From B1 sp044370475 (lineage in GTDB: Bacteria; Bacteroidota; Bacteroidia; UKL13-3): 64,000 nucleotides of DNA. This document shows positions 40,513 to 50,368 of the stretch, in pieces. The notes below the pieces were generated by a model. That model was not told where the DNA came from, ran no database searches, and saw nothing but the letters and a program-made list of their open reading frames with translations. The stretch's first letter is position 1. Each line of letters begins with the position of its first letter. Position numbers and translations under genes: made by a program. Location of the stretch: contig JBILVK010000001.1 of the NCBI GenBank assembly GCA_044370475.1, positions 1 through 64,000 of the forward strand. Direction: 5' to 3'.

Positions 40513-42000
40513 ATGAGCGAAGAAGTTTTTAAAAAAGTTGTTTCCCATGCCAAAGAGTATGGCTTTGTTTTTCCAAGTAGTGAAATCTATGATGGCCTCG
40601 GTGCTGTGTACGACTATGGCCAGAACGGCGTAGAACTCAAGAATAATTTGCGCCAATATTGGTGGAAATCTATGGTGCAAATGCACGAGAACATTGTTGG
40701 TCTAGATGCCGCAATTTTTATGCACCCTAAAACTTGGAAGGCTAGCGGACATATAGATGGGTTCTCAGACCCAATGATAGACAACAAAGATTCTAAAAAA
40801 AGATACCGTGCAGATAACCTGTTAGAAGATAAAATTGCCAAATACCAAAAGGATGGCAAAACAATTAAGGCCGATGAGCTTCAACTTGCCCTAGTCCAAG
40901 CATTGCTCGATAATAATTTGGTTCAGCTTAAAGCTTTAATTGAGCTTCATGAAATTGCTTGCCCAATAAGCGGCACACGTAACTGGACAGATGTGCGCCA
41001 GTTTAATTTAATGTTCTCTACAGAAATGGGCGCAATGGCCGAAGGCGCCGATAAAATCTACCTCCGCCCAGAAACTGCACAGGGTATTTTTGTTAATTTT
41101 TTAAACGTGCAAAAGTCGGGAAGAATGAAAATTCCTTTTGGAATTGCACAAACAGGTAAAGCTTTTAGGAATGAAATAATAGCCCGTCAGTTCATCATGC
41201 GTATGCGCGAATTTGAACAAATGGAAATGCAATTCTTCATTAGACCTGGCACCCAAAAAGAATGGTACGAGCATTGGAAAAATGCCCGCATGCAATGGCA
41301 CCAAAAACTGGGCTTTGGTTCAGACCGATACCGCTTTCATGACCATGTTAAACTTGCTCATTATGCAGATGCCGCAGTAGATATTGAATTCGATTTCCCT
41401 TTTGGTTTCAAAGAGATGGAGGGCATACATTCTAGAACCGATTTCGACCTAAGAAATCATTCTGAACTATCTGGCAAAAAAATCCAATATTTTGATGCAG
41501 AATTAGATGAAAATGGTAAGGCATACGGCAACTACACTCCATACGTAATTGAGACTTCTATAGGTTTAGATCGTCTTTTTCTTGCTACCATGTGTGCTGC
41601 TTATAAAGAAGAAGAAATTATTACTCCTTCAACAGATGGTTCACCAGATAAAAAAGACACAAGGGTGGTGCTTAACCTACCGTCAATACTAGCTCCATAC
41701 AAGGTGGCAATTTTACCTTTGATGAAGAAAGATGGACTGCCAGAAGTAGCACGCGAAATCATGAAGGACTTAAAAACTGATTATAATTGTTTCTATGAGG
41801 AAAAGGATGCAATTGGGAAAAGATACCGTAGACAAGATGCAATTGGTACACCTTTTTGTATTACCATTGATCATGAATCTATAGAAAATAATACGGTTAC
41901 TATTCGCTACCGCGATACCATGGTTCAGGAACGAATTGCGGTTTCGCAAATTCGAGAAATTTTAGCAAAAGAAATTAACTGGGCTAAGCTTTTAGCTTAA
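40513..42000 (+). CDS. glyQS: Glycyl-tRNA synthetase (single-chain alpha2 type)
   Basis: This 495-residue class II synthetase charges tRNA-Gly. Motifs are visible: motif 1-2 region FNLMFSTEMGAMA and YLRPETAQGIFVNF, the FRNEIIARQFIMRMREFEQM loop, and motif 3 YVIETSIGLDRLFLA. The anticodon-binding domain follows (LAPYKVAILPLMKKDG). An insertion of about 60 residues (PMIDNKDSKKRYRADNL) is typical of Bacteroidota. A palindrome-family copy at 41315-41329 encodes GFGSDRYRF. A terminator follows. Confidence 0.96.
   Translation: MSEEVFKKVVSHAKEYGFVFPSSEIYDGLGAVYDYGQNGVELKNNLRQYWWKSMVQMHENIVGLDAAIFMHPKTWKASGHIDGFSDPMIDNKDSKKRYRADNLLEDKIAKYQKDGKTIKADELQLALVQALLDNNLVQLKALIELHEIACPISGTRNWTDVRQFNLMFSTEMGAMAEGADKIYLRPETAQGIFVNFLNVQKSGRMKIPFGIAQTGKAFRNEIIARQFIMRMREFEQMEMQFFIRPGTQKEWYEHWKNARMQWHQKLGFGSDRYRFHDHVKLAHYADAAVDIEFDFPFGFKEMEGIHSRTDFDLRNHSELSGKKIQYFDAELDENGKAYGNYTPYVIETSIGLDRLFLATMCAAYKEEEIITPSTDGSPDKKDTRVVLNLPSILAPYKVAILPLMKKDGLPEVAREIMKDLKTDYNCFYEEKDAIGKRYRRQDAIGTPFCITIDHESIENNTVTIRYRDTMVQERIAVSQIREILAKEINWAKLLA
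41315..41329. repeat. Palindrome-family site TTGGTTCAGACCGAT inside glyQS
   Basis: This matches 14 of 15 bases of the 20600 and 23031 sites. It encodes GSDR in a surface-type loop between the helix LGFG and YRFHDH. Confidence 0.65.
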
Positions 42001-42011
42001 AATTTTCATTT

Positions 42012-42054
42012 AAAAAAAACACGCTGAATTTTTTAAAAATCAGCGTGTTTTTTT
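42012..42054. terminator. Intrinsic terminator between glyQS and recJ
   Basis: A stem of aaacacgctga paired with tcagcgtgttt has A and T runs at the sides, between the convergent ends of glyQS (42000) and recJ (42104). Confidence 0.9.
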
Positions 42055-42103
42055 ATGCCATAATTGGCCAAAATAAACGAGACAAATCTGTTCAATAAGA
42101 AAT

Positions 42104-43807
42104 CTACCTAAATAGTATATCCTTGACATTTAATTGCAAATTCACATGTCCATTGAAATGATTTTCTTCAATGGTAAAGCATATATCAAAACTAATGCCC
42201 TGTGATACTTTATCGTAATATGCTCCAAGGCCAAATCCTATTGCCTTAAAGATTCTACCACCCTCTTCTTGCGTGAGGCTGAGCTTTAAATGATTATTTC
42301 CAACTATCGTTGCATCACCTACATCCCATACGTTTTTACTCATAAAAACAGGATTTAGGTTACCCGGACCAAATGGCGAAAATTGCTTTAGCACCGAGTA
42401 AAACTTAGGTGTAATAGTACGCAATGGAATCTCCATATCATACTCAATCTCGGGAGTTAAACTTCTCTCAACAATATTATGTGCAACAACAGTCTCAAAT
42501 TTCTCTATAAACATTGGCAAGTTTTCAAGCTTTAGCGTTAATCCCGCCGCATGTGTATGTCCGCCATATTGATCCAACAAATCACTACACTCTTCAATAG
42601 CACTATACAAATCAAAGCCATCCACACTCCTTGCACTTCCCGTGGCCATACCATTAGATTCTGTTAAGATAATGGTGGGTCTATAATACTTTTCTATTAA
42701 CCTACTTGCCACAATTCCTATTACTCCTTTGTGCCATTCTTTATGAAACAAAATGGTGGATTTTCTATCTGCAAAACTAGGGTCGTTTTCTATCAACTCA
42801 AATGCATGCTCAGTGATGGTTTGGTCAAAACTTCTGCGCTCATTATTATGCTGATTTACCTGTGAGGCAATCTTTTTCGCATCGTCCATGGTATCTGCAG
42901 TCATTAAACGAACAGAATCCTTAGCATCAGCTATTCTACCCGCTGCATTAATTCTTGGACCAATAAAGAAAACAATATCATTCACGCCAAACTCTGGTTT
43001 ATCAGGGTAAGCCTCCAGCAAAGCCTTCAATCCATTATTTGGCGCTTGCTTTAACTTCTTTAAACCATAATGTGCCAAAATCCTATTTTCATCCAATATT
43101 GGAACCAAGTCACTGGCAACACTTACTGCACCTAAATCCAAAAACTTCTCTACCTCTTGCGAAGCTATCTGATTCGCTTGGGCATAACCTTGTATCAACT
43201 TATAACCAATACCCGCTCCAGACAATTCCTTAAATGGATAAGTACAATCTTTTTGCTTTGGGTTTAATACTGCAACTGCATCAGGAATTTCATCACCAGG
43301 CAAATGGTGGTCGCATATAATAAAATCAACCCCCTTGGTATTCGCATAAGAAATTTTATCAACCGATTTTATCCCACAATCCAATGCTATAATTAATGAA
43401 AATCCATTGTTAGAGGCCCAATCAATGCTCATAAAACTTATTCCATACCCCTCGGTATACCTATCTGGAATATAAAAATCTATATTGGGATAAAACTTCT
43501 TAAAAAAGGAATAAACCGTTGCAACAGCCGTGGTACCATCTACATCATAGTCACCATAAATAACCATCTTTTGGTTCAAATCAATTGCCTGTTTGATCCG
43601 AATAATGGCTAAGTCCATACCCTTCATTAAAAAAGGGTCGTGCAAATCAGCTAATTGCGGCCGGAAAAATTTTTTGGCATCCTCAAAAGTGGAAATTCCA
43701 CGCTGCACCAAAACGCTCGTAAGCACCTTGTTCAGGTTGATGGCTTTGGAAAGTTCTTCCACCACATTTTTATCAGGTTCTATTTTTGGAGTCCAGCGTT
43801 TCGACAT
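42104..43807 (-). CDS. recJ: Single-stranded-DNA-specific exonuclease RecJ
   Basis: This 567-residue 5'-3' exonuclease works in recombination and repair. DHH-family motifs are visible: YGDYDVDGTTAVATV, ALDCGIKS, CDHHLPGD, then the DHHA1 region with GGHTHAAGLTLK. Length is typical. The start at 43807 (MSKRWTPKIEPDKNVVEEL) was chosen because RecJ proteins begin with this WxP segment; the frame stays open 27 codons upstream into the divergent gap without a family match. Confidence 0.95.
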   Translation of the reverse strand: MSKRWTPKIEPDKNVVEELSKAINLNKVLTSVLVQRGISTFEDAKKFFRPQLADLHDPFLMKGMDLAIIRIKQAIDLNQKMVIYGDYDVDGTTAVATVYSFFKKFYPNIDFYIPDRYTEGYGISFMSIDWASNNGFSLIIALDCGIKSVDKISYANTKGVDFIICDHHLPGDEIPDAVAVLNPKQKDCTYPFKELSGAGIGYKLIQGYAQANQIASQEVEKFLDLGAVSVASDLVPILDENRILAHYGLKKLKQAPNNGLKALLEAYPDKPEFGVNDIVFFIGPRINAAGRIADAKDSVRLMTADTMDDAKKIASQVNQHNNERRSFDQTITEHAFELIENDPSFADRKSTILFHKEWHKGVIGIVASRLIEKYYRPTIILTESNGMATGSARSVDGFDLYSAIEECSDLLDQYGGHTHAAGLTLKLENLPMFIEKFETVVAHNIVERSLTPEIEYDMEIPLRTITPKFYSVLKQFSPFGPGNLNPVFMSKNVWDVGDATIVGNNHLKLSLTQEEGGRIFKAIGFGLGAYYDKVSQGISFDICFTIEENHFNGHVNLQLNVKDILFR

Positions 43808-43928
43808 TTTGTTGAGTTGCAAGTTACAAAAATTTTGGTGGCATTGATTAAGAACTTTCCTCCAATCAATAATCAGCCTAATTATCAAGCATTTCAGCTA
43901 CAATTCATTTTTTTTGATTTTCTAAGCT

Positions 43929-43936
43929 TACTTTTG
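43929..43936 (+). promoter_or_regulatory. tsaB: -7 box TACTTTTG for tsaB; near-leaderless
   Basis: A perfect TAnnTTTG ends 7 bases before the tsaB ATG at 43944, which would put the transcript start at or next to the start codon. A TTTG at 43913 is too close to be the -33 box. Confidence 0.4.
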
Positions 43937-43943
43937 AAAACTC

Positions 43944-44630
43944 ATGGCACTCATCCTTGGAATAGAAACTTCAACCGAAATTTGTTCAGTAGCACTCGGT
44001 CAAAACGGAATTTGCATTGCGCAAAAAAGCCTACCCATTCCCAATGGTCACGCCAGTTTATTGCATCAATTGGTGAACCAAACCTTACTAGAATCGGGCT
44101 ATACCTTTCAAGACCTTCAAGCATTAGCCATTAGCATAGGCCCAGGAAGCTATACCGGACTAAGAGTAGGCGTTTCGGCCGTTAAGGGATATGCGTATGC
44201 CCTCAATATTCCAGTAATTACTATTAATACCCTTCAAAGCTTAGGTGTTCATTTTTTAGGATTGCATCCAGAAACAAATTCCCTATTGGTTCCAATGATA
44301 GATGCCAGAAGAATGGAAGTGTACACTGCTACCTACAACTGCAATTTCGAGCAATTGCAAGAAACATCAGCCATGGTGATAGATGAAAACTCCTTTTCTG
44401 AACTCCTTCAAAAAAATTCAGTCACCTTCTTTGGCAATGGCTCAGAAAAATGCAAAGACATCCTATCTCACCCCAATGCCAACTTTTTCGCAAACATTTC
44501 CTGTAATGCTGTCGGCCTCATTCCATTGGCTCAAAAAGCTTTTGAAACTGCTAACTTTGCCAACCTCGCCTATTTTGAACCCTATTATTTAAAAGACTTT
44601 GTTGGCACTACTCCCAAAAAATTAAAATAA
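43944..44630 (+). CDS. tsaB: tRNA threonylcarbamoyladenosine biosynthesis protein TsaB
   Basis: TsaB is the dimerisation partner of TsaD in making t6A37 on tRNAs that read ANN codons. The 228-residue protein has the ASKHA-type start (LILGIETSTEICSVAL), HASLLHQLV, and the signature ISIGPGSYTGLRVGVSAVKG. It also has the MIDARRMEVYTATY segment. Length is normal. The rhodanese gene follows at 17 bases. Expression probably starts at the -7 box immediately upstream. Confidence 0.95.
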   Translation: MALILGIETSTEICSVALGQNGICIAQKSLPIPNGHASLLHQLVNQTLLESGYTFQDLQALAISIGPGSYTGLRVGVSAVKGYAYALNIPVITINTLQSLGVHFLGLHPETNSLLVPMIDARRMEVYTATYNCNFEQLQETSAMVIDENSFSELLQKNSVTFFGNGSEKCKDILSHPNANFFANISCNAVGLIPLAQKAFETANFANLAYFEPYYLKDFVGTTPKKLK

Positions 44631-44647
44631 TAACGTACTTTTTATAT

Positions 44648-45301
44648 ATGACAAAAAACTCCAAAAACAGCCCCAAATCTCTGCCCATTCAGGATTTTAT
44701 CGCAGCCATGCAAAAAGAAAATGCACTCATTATTGATACCCGCTTACCAGATTATTTTGAACTCGGACATATCATTTCTTCTCTAAATATTTGTAACAAC
44801 AAAGCTTATGAGGGTATAATCCAAAATATTACTCCTCTTAACAAGCCTGTTCTAATACTTTGCAAAGCTAAAGAGGAAGAAGAATCATATAAGAATTTAA
44901 CAAAACTAGGATTTTCAAATATCCTCGGCTACCTAGAAGGAAGCATAGAAGCTTGGATAGGCCAAAATCAAAAGTTCGATATGGTTATCTCTATTTCTTC
45001 AGAAGAATTGGCCCTAGATTCAAAGCACAATCCAACTGCCTTTATAATTGACGTTCGCAAAAAAGAAGAATTTGATGTGCTGCATGTTTTCAATGCAGTA
45101 AATATCCCTTTAGAAAATTTAACGGAGGAACTTGCCAAGCTCAACAAAACACAAGAAACCCTTACCTATAGCAATACTGGCTATACAAGTATGTTGGCAT
45201 CTAGCTTGCTTAAGAAAAATGGCTTCTCAAATGTGAAAAATGTTTGGGGTGGCTTCGAGAGAATTAGAGAAGAAACTGTTGATTTGGTGGGTTCAAAATA
45301 A
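44648..45301 (+). CDS. Tandem rhodanese-like protein; second domain lacks the catalytic cysteine
   Basis: This 217-residue cytoplasmic protein has two rhodanese-like domains. The first (about 10-110) has IIDTRLPDYFELGHI and a Cys72 in LILCKAKEE at the active-site loop. The second (about 115-217) has IIDVRKKEEFDVLHV and the loop YSNTGYTS, where Ser175 replaces the usual cysteine. The arrangement resembles the rhodanese pair of metallo-beta-lactamase-rhodanese fusions, such as persulfide dioxygenase types, but without the hydrolase domain. A role in sulfur transfer or sensing is possible. It follows tsaB at 17 bases and is probably co-transcribed with it. Confidence 0.8.
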   Translation: MTKNSKNSPKSLPIQDFIAAMQKENALIIDTRLPDYFELGHIISSLNICNNKAYEGIIQNITPLNKPVLILCKAKEEEESYKNLTKLGFSNILGYLEGSIEAWIGQNQKFDMVISISSEELALDSKHNPTAFIIDVRKKEEFDVLHVFNAVNIPLENLTEELAKLNKTQETLTYSNTGYTSMLASSLLKKNGFSNVKNVWGGFERIREETVDLVGSK

Positions 45302-45320
45302 ATAGAACATTCATCTAAAA

Positions 45321-45356
45321 AAAAATCCCGTCTACCAATTGGTAAACGGGATTTTT
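45321..45356. terminator. Bidirectional intrinsic terminator
   Basis: An 11-base stem (aaaaatcccgt / acgggattttt) has a loop that itself contains taccaattggta. It lies between the convergent rhodanese gene and the T9SS type B gene. Confidence 0.88.
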
Positions 45357-45375
45357 AATGTAAAACCCAATTATT

Positions 45376-48300
45376 CTATCTTAACAAGGTAACAGATCCA
45401 CTGTAGGTATATTTCTTACCATTGAAACTGGTTGCATTAATTTGATAAATATATGCATCCTGCTGACAATCCTTACCTGTGTTGAAATCACGACCATTCC
45501 ATCCTTCATTTGGATCATAGGTCTTATCTGTCATAAAGGTCTTATAAACCATCTGTCCCCAACGGTTAAATACAAATATTTCTATTGTCTCAAATCCTGT
45601 GGCAGATACTTTAAAGGTCTTATTACCTTGGTATGGAAAATCTACTCCACTACCACCTTTACCATCTGAACCCACTGGATAAAACACATTAGGAATAAAC
45701 ACAGTAATATCTGGTGCAATCTCTACTTGAATCATGGCAGAATCAAAGCAACCATGCTCGCTTATAACAGTTAACCATACATCTTGGAAACCAGTGTCGG
45801 CAGGGAATTGAACTTGCTTAGGCTCCTCAGTATAATCCTTTCTATTTTGTGAACCAGTTAACGGTGGGAAGGTCCAAATAAAACTCAATGGTGAATTATC
45901 TGCAATGGTCGACTGATTGTAGAAGTCAAAATAAGGCTTAGCAATAGTAGTGCTTTGCGGATTTGAAGTAAACTTAGCAACCGGAGCAGGCCAAGCTTGT
46001 ACAGTTGCAACAGCAGTATCAGTACAACCATCTGCTTCAACAAACAAGTACACATTATGATTACCTGGCTGTGTAAAGTTTTGATTGAACACAGTTTGAT
46101 CAAATGGCGATGCATTTAAAGGTGTGTTGTTGAAATCTGGCTGATCCAAGAACCACTTATAAGTAGAACCAGTAACCGGACTAGGTACAGCTGTGTAAAT
46201 ACTATTTAAAGTTAAACCATATCTATCGTCAACACAACCTCTATCAGGTGCTATGCTGAAAGTTGCATCTGGCTTTGGCTTAATAATATAAGTAGCAGAA
46301 TCACTCACATTGGCACAAACAAGTGGATCTTGAGTTACTTTAGTGATTGCATAAAAAGTAATCTTTCCTCTAGAGATATCAGCTGGTGTTGCGGTATAGC
46401 TAATGCCAGCATTACCATTATTAATTATGTTGAGACCTTCACCATCAATTGTTCCCCAATCCCATAAATATGGAGCTGAAGGAATTGTCTTGAAACCTAC
46501 ATTAAATACTGCACCATAAGAACATACCACACCATCATCGGTAATCGCAATTTGCGGTGGATCTTGTAATCGGATATTAATGGAATCGCGGTTATCGCAA
46601 CCTGTTCCAGGATCTTTGTAATAATACTTCACATTGTACATTCCCGCTGGCGCATTGCTTACAGTCATTTTACCTTGAGTTACATCAAATTCAGATGCTG
46701 CTAATGCAGGGAAACTTGTTAGGCTACCATCCGCAGATGAAATATTGTTAGGGTTCATGTAGAACAATACACTTCCTTTAGTTTTACATACCGCACTATC
46801 AAGCATGCTGATGTAATCAATATCAACTTGAGGATTTTCATTCACCTGAATAGATGTTGTGTCAGCAACCCTACAAGTAGTTGAAGTATCTGCATATATC
46901 AAGGCGTATATCTTAGTATAGTTTTCTAAAATGGCATGATTAGGATTAAACATTCTGCCACCAGAAATTGCTGGTCTATATTGTAAATCTGGTGCGCCAA
47001 TATACCAGTAGCTGGTCAAAGGATTTGTTGCAGTTGTGCTTTTTCCAACCATATGGTTATCCAAATCAACTGGTGAACCAGACCTACATAAACTAGGAGC
47101 AATTCCAGATTCCAATTTAGGAGTTTTAATTACAGTAAACACCGCGGTATCAAATGCGGCACAACCACCAATTGGTGATGGTGCAGTAAATCCTGAAACT
47201 GCTGGCACAAAGGTTACACTGTTGCTTAAAGGGAAAGTTGCTGTGAACTTATAAGTAATAATATTGGTGTCTGGCAATGAAACTACATCTGCACCTTGAG
47301 GATTAAATGTATAATAATTAACAGATGCATTTGGTTGATATACTCCTCTTCCAAACCACAATTCATTAGTTGCTAAACCTCCACCATTTGGTGAATATAA
47401 CTGAGTTCCTGGTCTAATGTTAAATTCTGCTGCATAATCGCAGAATGTTCTGCTTGGACCAGCATTAATAATTGGAACAGGGAAAATAGAAATAACCAAA
47501 GAATCATTAATCCTACATCCATCATTATCTGTTACTGTTAACCTCATGATATTACCACGTGGTGCTGTTGGTGGCGCTGGAGGTAAATTGGTAAGGTTAT
47601 TAATAATCACTTGGTTACCAGCCATGGCTGCCGGATTAGGTGGGTAACTCCATACAGAGGTAATTAATCCAGGCTTATTCACAGAAGTAATGTTTGGCAA
47701 TAAAACTACACTTGTATTTCTACACAATGAGAAGTTGCTTGGTCTATTAATTATAGGCAAAGGCTTAACAATTACATCCATTGAATCAACATAAGAACAA
47801 GTTATTCCACCATAGGTCATAAAGCCTGTTACTTGATAGGTTGTATTGGTAGATGGTGAAACAGAAATGGTACTTGTCCTACTCATTACCAAATTTGGAT
47901 CTGTAATAGGAACTTGGCGCCATTGGAAACTATCGATTGCTGCACCCACTCCAGAAGCTACTATATTAATAAGTGGGTCATTCTGACAAATAGTACGGTT
48001 TGGACCAGCACTTACTGGCACCTGAATATTAACATAAACCATGCTGGTATCTACCCTCACGCAACCATTAAAGTCCATTTTACGTACCACATATAATCCA
48101 CTGTCTTGCGGCAAAATTTTCTGAGAAACAGAATCTCCCATCACTGGTGATACCGGTGATTTTGACCATCTCCAATTGCTAATAGAATTATTGCTATTTC
48201 CTGCATCTAAGGTATCTCTGGTACCAAAGCAAAATCTAACAGATGGTGGCAACTCTTTCAATGGAAGCTGACGAGTGAAAATGGTAAACTGAGTAGAATC

Positions 48301-50232
48301 TTTACAACCATTCAAATCTTGTATAACAACTTTATAACCTGAGGTAACTCCAGCCACTGGTGGATTGATGCTGCAATTTGAATCAATTCCAAAAGGTCTT
48401 ATTACGGTAGTAGATCCCATAGCTCCGCTGTAAAAAGTATACCTATACGAGCTACCATAAGGTATACCAAATTTACCAGATGCTTTTACAGATACTGCAG
48501 TTCCAAAACAATTAGAAGTATCTCTCATGGTAACACTCACTGGCTGCTGAACAAACACTGAATCCCAGATATTATCATTAGGGCAACCATTTGGCGTTGG
48601 TGGTGGAGCAGTGGTAAGCATCAATCTTACTTTATGCCATCCTCCCAATAAAAACCTATGATTAGATACACTCGATGCATTATAGGTCTGATAAGAATTA
48701 GACCCTGGATTAGTCTCAACTAAAATCTTAGTATAAGCATGATTTAGGGGAACATTATTGGTTTGGGTATAAGAAAAATCGTAATAACCACAATTCTTAT
48801 TCACCTTATTAATAGTAGCAGTTGGAATTCTCCTCACCAAAATACTAAACGACCTAGTAGTTCTTGCCGGAATTGGACAAGCTCTATCTTTAGCTGTTAC
48901 TACAAAATAATGAGGCAGATTACCCGCCATCTCTGCTGGAGGTGTCCAACAAAAACGCATACTATCATTCTTTGGACCAAAAGATCCTCTTTGTGCAGGG
49001 TTATAAGCCTTTACAAAGGTTGCGCCCTTTTGAACCATTAAAGTAGGAGCATTCCAAGACATATCTGTAGTATCCCAGCCAGCAGTATTATCCCAAGCAG
49101 AAACTATAAAACATAGTTGCTGTCCCGCACAAACCGAATAGCTAAAGTTTGGTTGAGGCGAAGTTAAATTCCCATTCTCATCAAAGGTTCTGAGTACTGG
49201 CGGATTATTATTATCGCAAAACTTACTGTAAAACTGAATATCCCGTCGGGTGATACCCATCAATGTGGGTACTCCATTAATTACTTTCCATTGCTTAACT
49301 TGTACAATCAAATTAGATACAAAACTTCCCATCGGTCTGAACCTAAGGTCACCCGTTACTGGGTCAATAAAAATACCGGTTGGCGGCAATGCTGGTGGCG
49401 ATTGAATAGGTGCTCCTAAATATGGCAATGGAACTGTTGGACTATAAGGTGATTGGTAAGGAGCAGAAGCACCTGGACTAGTTAAAGCTTGGCCATATGA
49501 ATAACTCAATGAATCTCCATCTGGGTCAATTGCACCTAAGTTATAAGTAAAATCTTGACCAGCACAAGTAACAGCAACTGGGTCATTGGTAAATGTAGGA
49601 GCAGAGTTACAAGGAGTAGCACAACGATTGATAATAGCTTCTGAATAAAAATTTAATCCACCTGGATTAGATAGGGTAGTAATTGCATTGTTTCTGCAGC
49701 ATTCGCTAAAACCAATAGAAATAAAGCAGCAACTTGCTGGTATAGAACTTAAGTTAATGTCACCCTCAAAGGTATAAACTTCAATACCAGGAGTAAAAGT
49801 TCCCGGAATCCTTTGACCACAATTAGGGCAAATTGTTTTTTCCATTGCACAAAGCTGCACAACATCAAAACCACTCACCGTTGTATTTACCACAACCGAT
49901 TGGTTTCCAAAACCAACACCAGCACAAGGGCTGGTTGGCATGTTTGCTCCGGCTGGGGTTGCAGCTCCCGTGATTGAAATTGATTTTGAACATGACGGAC
50001 TCAAGCCGTTTGGACAATTTGCGCAAATTTGGATACCCGCACAGTCACGGTACATCTTAAATGTTGCCTTGTAAACCCCAGGCGTTGACGTACATTGGTA
50101 CGAAATGTCTGATCCTACTACGTGGGATGCCTTAACTTCTCCTGTCTGGAGAAAAGTTAGCATAAACATCAAAAAAGCAACGAGTATTACGCTACTTTTG
50201 AGCTGAAACTTAGGTAGATTTATATTTCTCAT
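45376..50232 (-). CDS. Giant surface protein with T9SS type B (gliding-motility-type) C-terminal domain
   Basis: This protein of about 1618 residues has a signal peptide (VILVAFLMFMLTFLQTGEVKA). A conserved N-terminal SHVVGSDISYQC / YKATFKMYRDCAG domain is common to Bacteroidota adhesins. Many Ig/PKD-like repeats follow with recurrent cysteines (FCWTPPAEMAG, RTICQNDPLINI, SPSLCRSGSPVDL). The C-terminus runs from NVFYPVGSDGKGG through FVFNRWGQMVYKT and EGWNGRDFNTG to YTYSGSVTLLR, a type B T9SS signal. It is predicted to be exported to the surface as an adhesin. The start at 50232 was preferred over 50262 because the latter would overlap the -7 box at 50260-50267. It carries a palindrome-family site at 49332. 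Confidence 0.88.
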   Translation of the reverse strand: MRNINLPKFQLKSSVILVAFLMFMLTFLQTGEVKASHVVGSDISYQCTSTPGVYKATFKMYRDCAGIQICANCPNGLSPSCSKSISITGAATPAGANMPTSPCAGVGFGNQSVVVNTTVSGFDVVQLCAMEKTICPNCGQRIPGTFTPGIEVYTFEGDINLSSIPASCCFISIGFSECCRNNAITTLSNPGGLNFYSEAIINRCATPCNSAPTFTNDPVAVTCAGQDFTYNLGAIDPDGDSLSYSYGQALTSPGASAPYQSPYSPTVPLPYLGAPIQSPPALPPTGIFIDPVTGDLRFRPMGSFVSNLIVQVKQWKVINGVPTLMGITRRDIQFYSKFCDNNNPPVLRTFDENGNLTSPQPNFSYSVCAGQQLCFIVSAWDNTAGWDTTDMSWNAPTLMVQKGATFVKAYNPAQRGSFGPKNDSMRFCWTPPAEMAGNLPHYFVVTAKDRACPIPARTTRSFSILVRRIPTATINKVNKNCGYYDFSYTQTNNVPLNHAYTKILVETNPGSNSYQTYNASSVSNHRFLLGGWHKVRLMLTTAPPPTPNGCPNDNIWDSVFVQQPVSVTMRDTSNCFGTAVSVKASGKFGIPYGSSYRYTFYSGAMGSTTVIRPFGIDSNCSINPPVAGVTSGYKVVIQDLNGCKDSTQFTIFTRQLPLKELPPSVRFCFGTRDTLDAGNSNNSISNWRWSKSPVSPVMGDSVSQKILPQDSGLYVVRKMDFNGCVRVDTSMVYVNIQVPVSAGPNRTICQNDPLINIVASGVGAAIDSFQWRQVPITDPNLVMSRTSTISVSPSTNTTYQVTGFMTYGGITCSYVDSMDVIVKPLPIINRPSNFSLCRNTSVVLLPNITSVNKPGLITSVWSYPPNPAAMAGNQVIINNLTNLPPAPPTAPRGNIMRLTVTDNDGCRINDSLVISIFPVPIINAGPSRTFCDYAAEFNIRPGTQLYSPNGGGLATNELWFGRGVYQPNASVNYYTFNPQGADVVSLPDTNIITYKFTATFPLSNSVTFVPAVSGFTAPSPIGGCAAFDTAVFTVIKTPKLESGIAPSLCRSGSPVDLDNHMVGKSTTATNPLTSYWYIGAPDLQYRPAISGGRMFNPNHAILENYTKIYALIYADTSTTCRVADTTSIQVNENPQVDIDYISMLDSAVCKTKGSVLFYMNPNNISSADGSLTSFPALAASEFDVTQGKMTVSNAPAGMYNVKYYYKDPGTGCDNRDSINIRLQDPPQIAITDDGVVCSYGAVFNVGFKTIPSAPYLWDWGTIDGEGLNIINNGNAGISYTATPADISRGKITFYAITKVTQDPLVCANVSDSATYIIKPKPDATFSIAPDRGCVDDRYGLTLNSIYTAVPSPVTGSTYKWFLDQPDFNNTPLNASPFDQTVFNQNFTQPGNHNVYLFVEADGCTDTAVATVQAWPAPVAKFTSNPQSTTIAKPYFDFYNQSTIADNSPLSFIWTFPPLTGSQNRKDYTEEPKQVQFPADTGFQDVWLTVISEHGCFDSAMIQVEIAPDITVFIPNVFYPVGSDGKGGSGVDFPYQGNKTFKVSATGFETIEIFVFNRWGQMVYKTFMTDKTYDPNEGWNGRDFNTGKDCQQDAYIYQINATSFNGKKYTYSGSVTLLR
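49332..49343. repeat. Palindrome-family core (GGTTCAGACCGA on minus strand) inside the type B adhesin gene
   Basis: This is an exact 12-base reverse match to the core shared by 20602, 23033 and 41317. Confidence 0.65.
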
Positions 50233-50259
50233 AATTCTATTTTGTTCAATTGTGTGGTT

Positions 50260-50267
50260 CAAATATA
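50260..50267 (-). promoter_or_regulatory. -7 box TATATTTG for the type B adhesin
   Basis: The minus strand reads TATATTTG, a perfect TAnnTTTG, 27 bases before the ATG at 50232. It overlaps the alternative ATG at 50262 and so decides the start. A plus-strand TACTTTTG at 50300-50307 may serve the divergent gene at 50369. Confidence 0.5.
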
Positions 50268-50368
50268 TTACAGCACTATCTTAAAACCTTCTTAATAGTT
50301 ACTTTTGGAGGCTAAACTAATCATTTTTAGGAAAAGTTTAAGTATAGGTTAAGAGAAAATTAAAAAAA

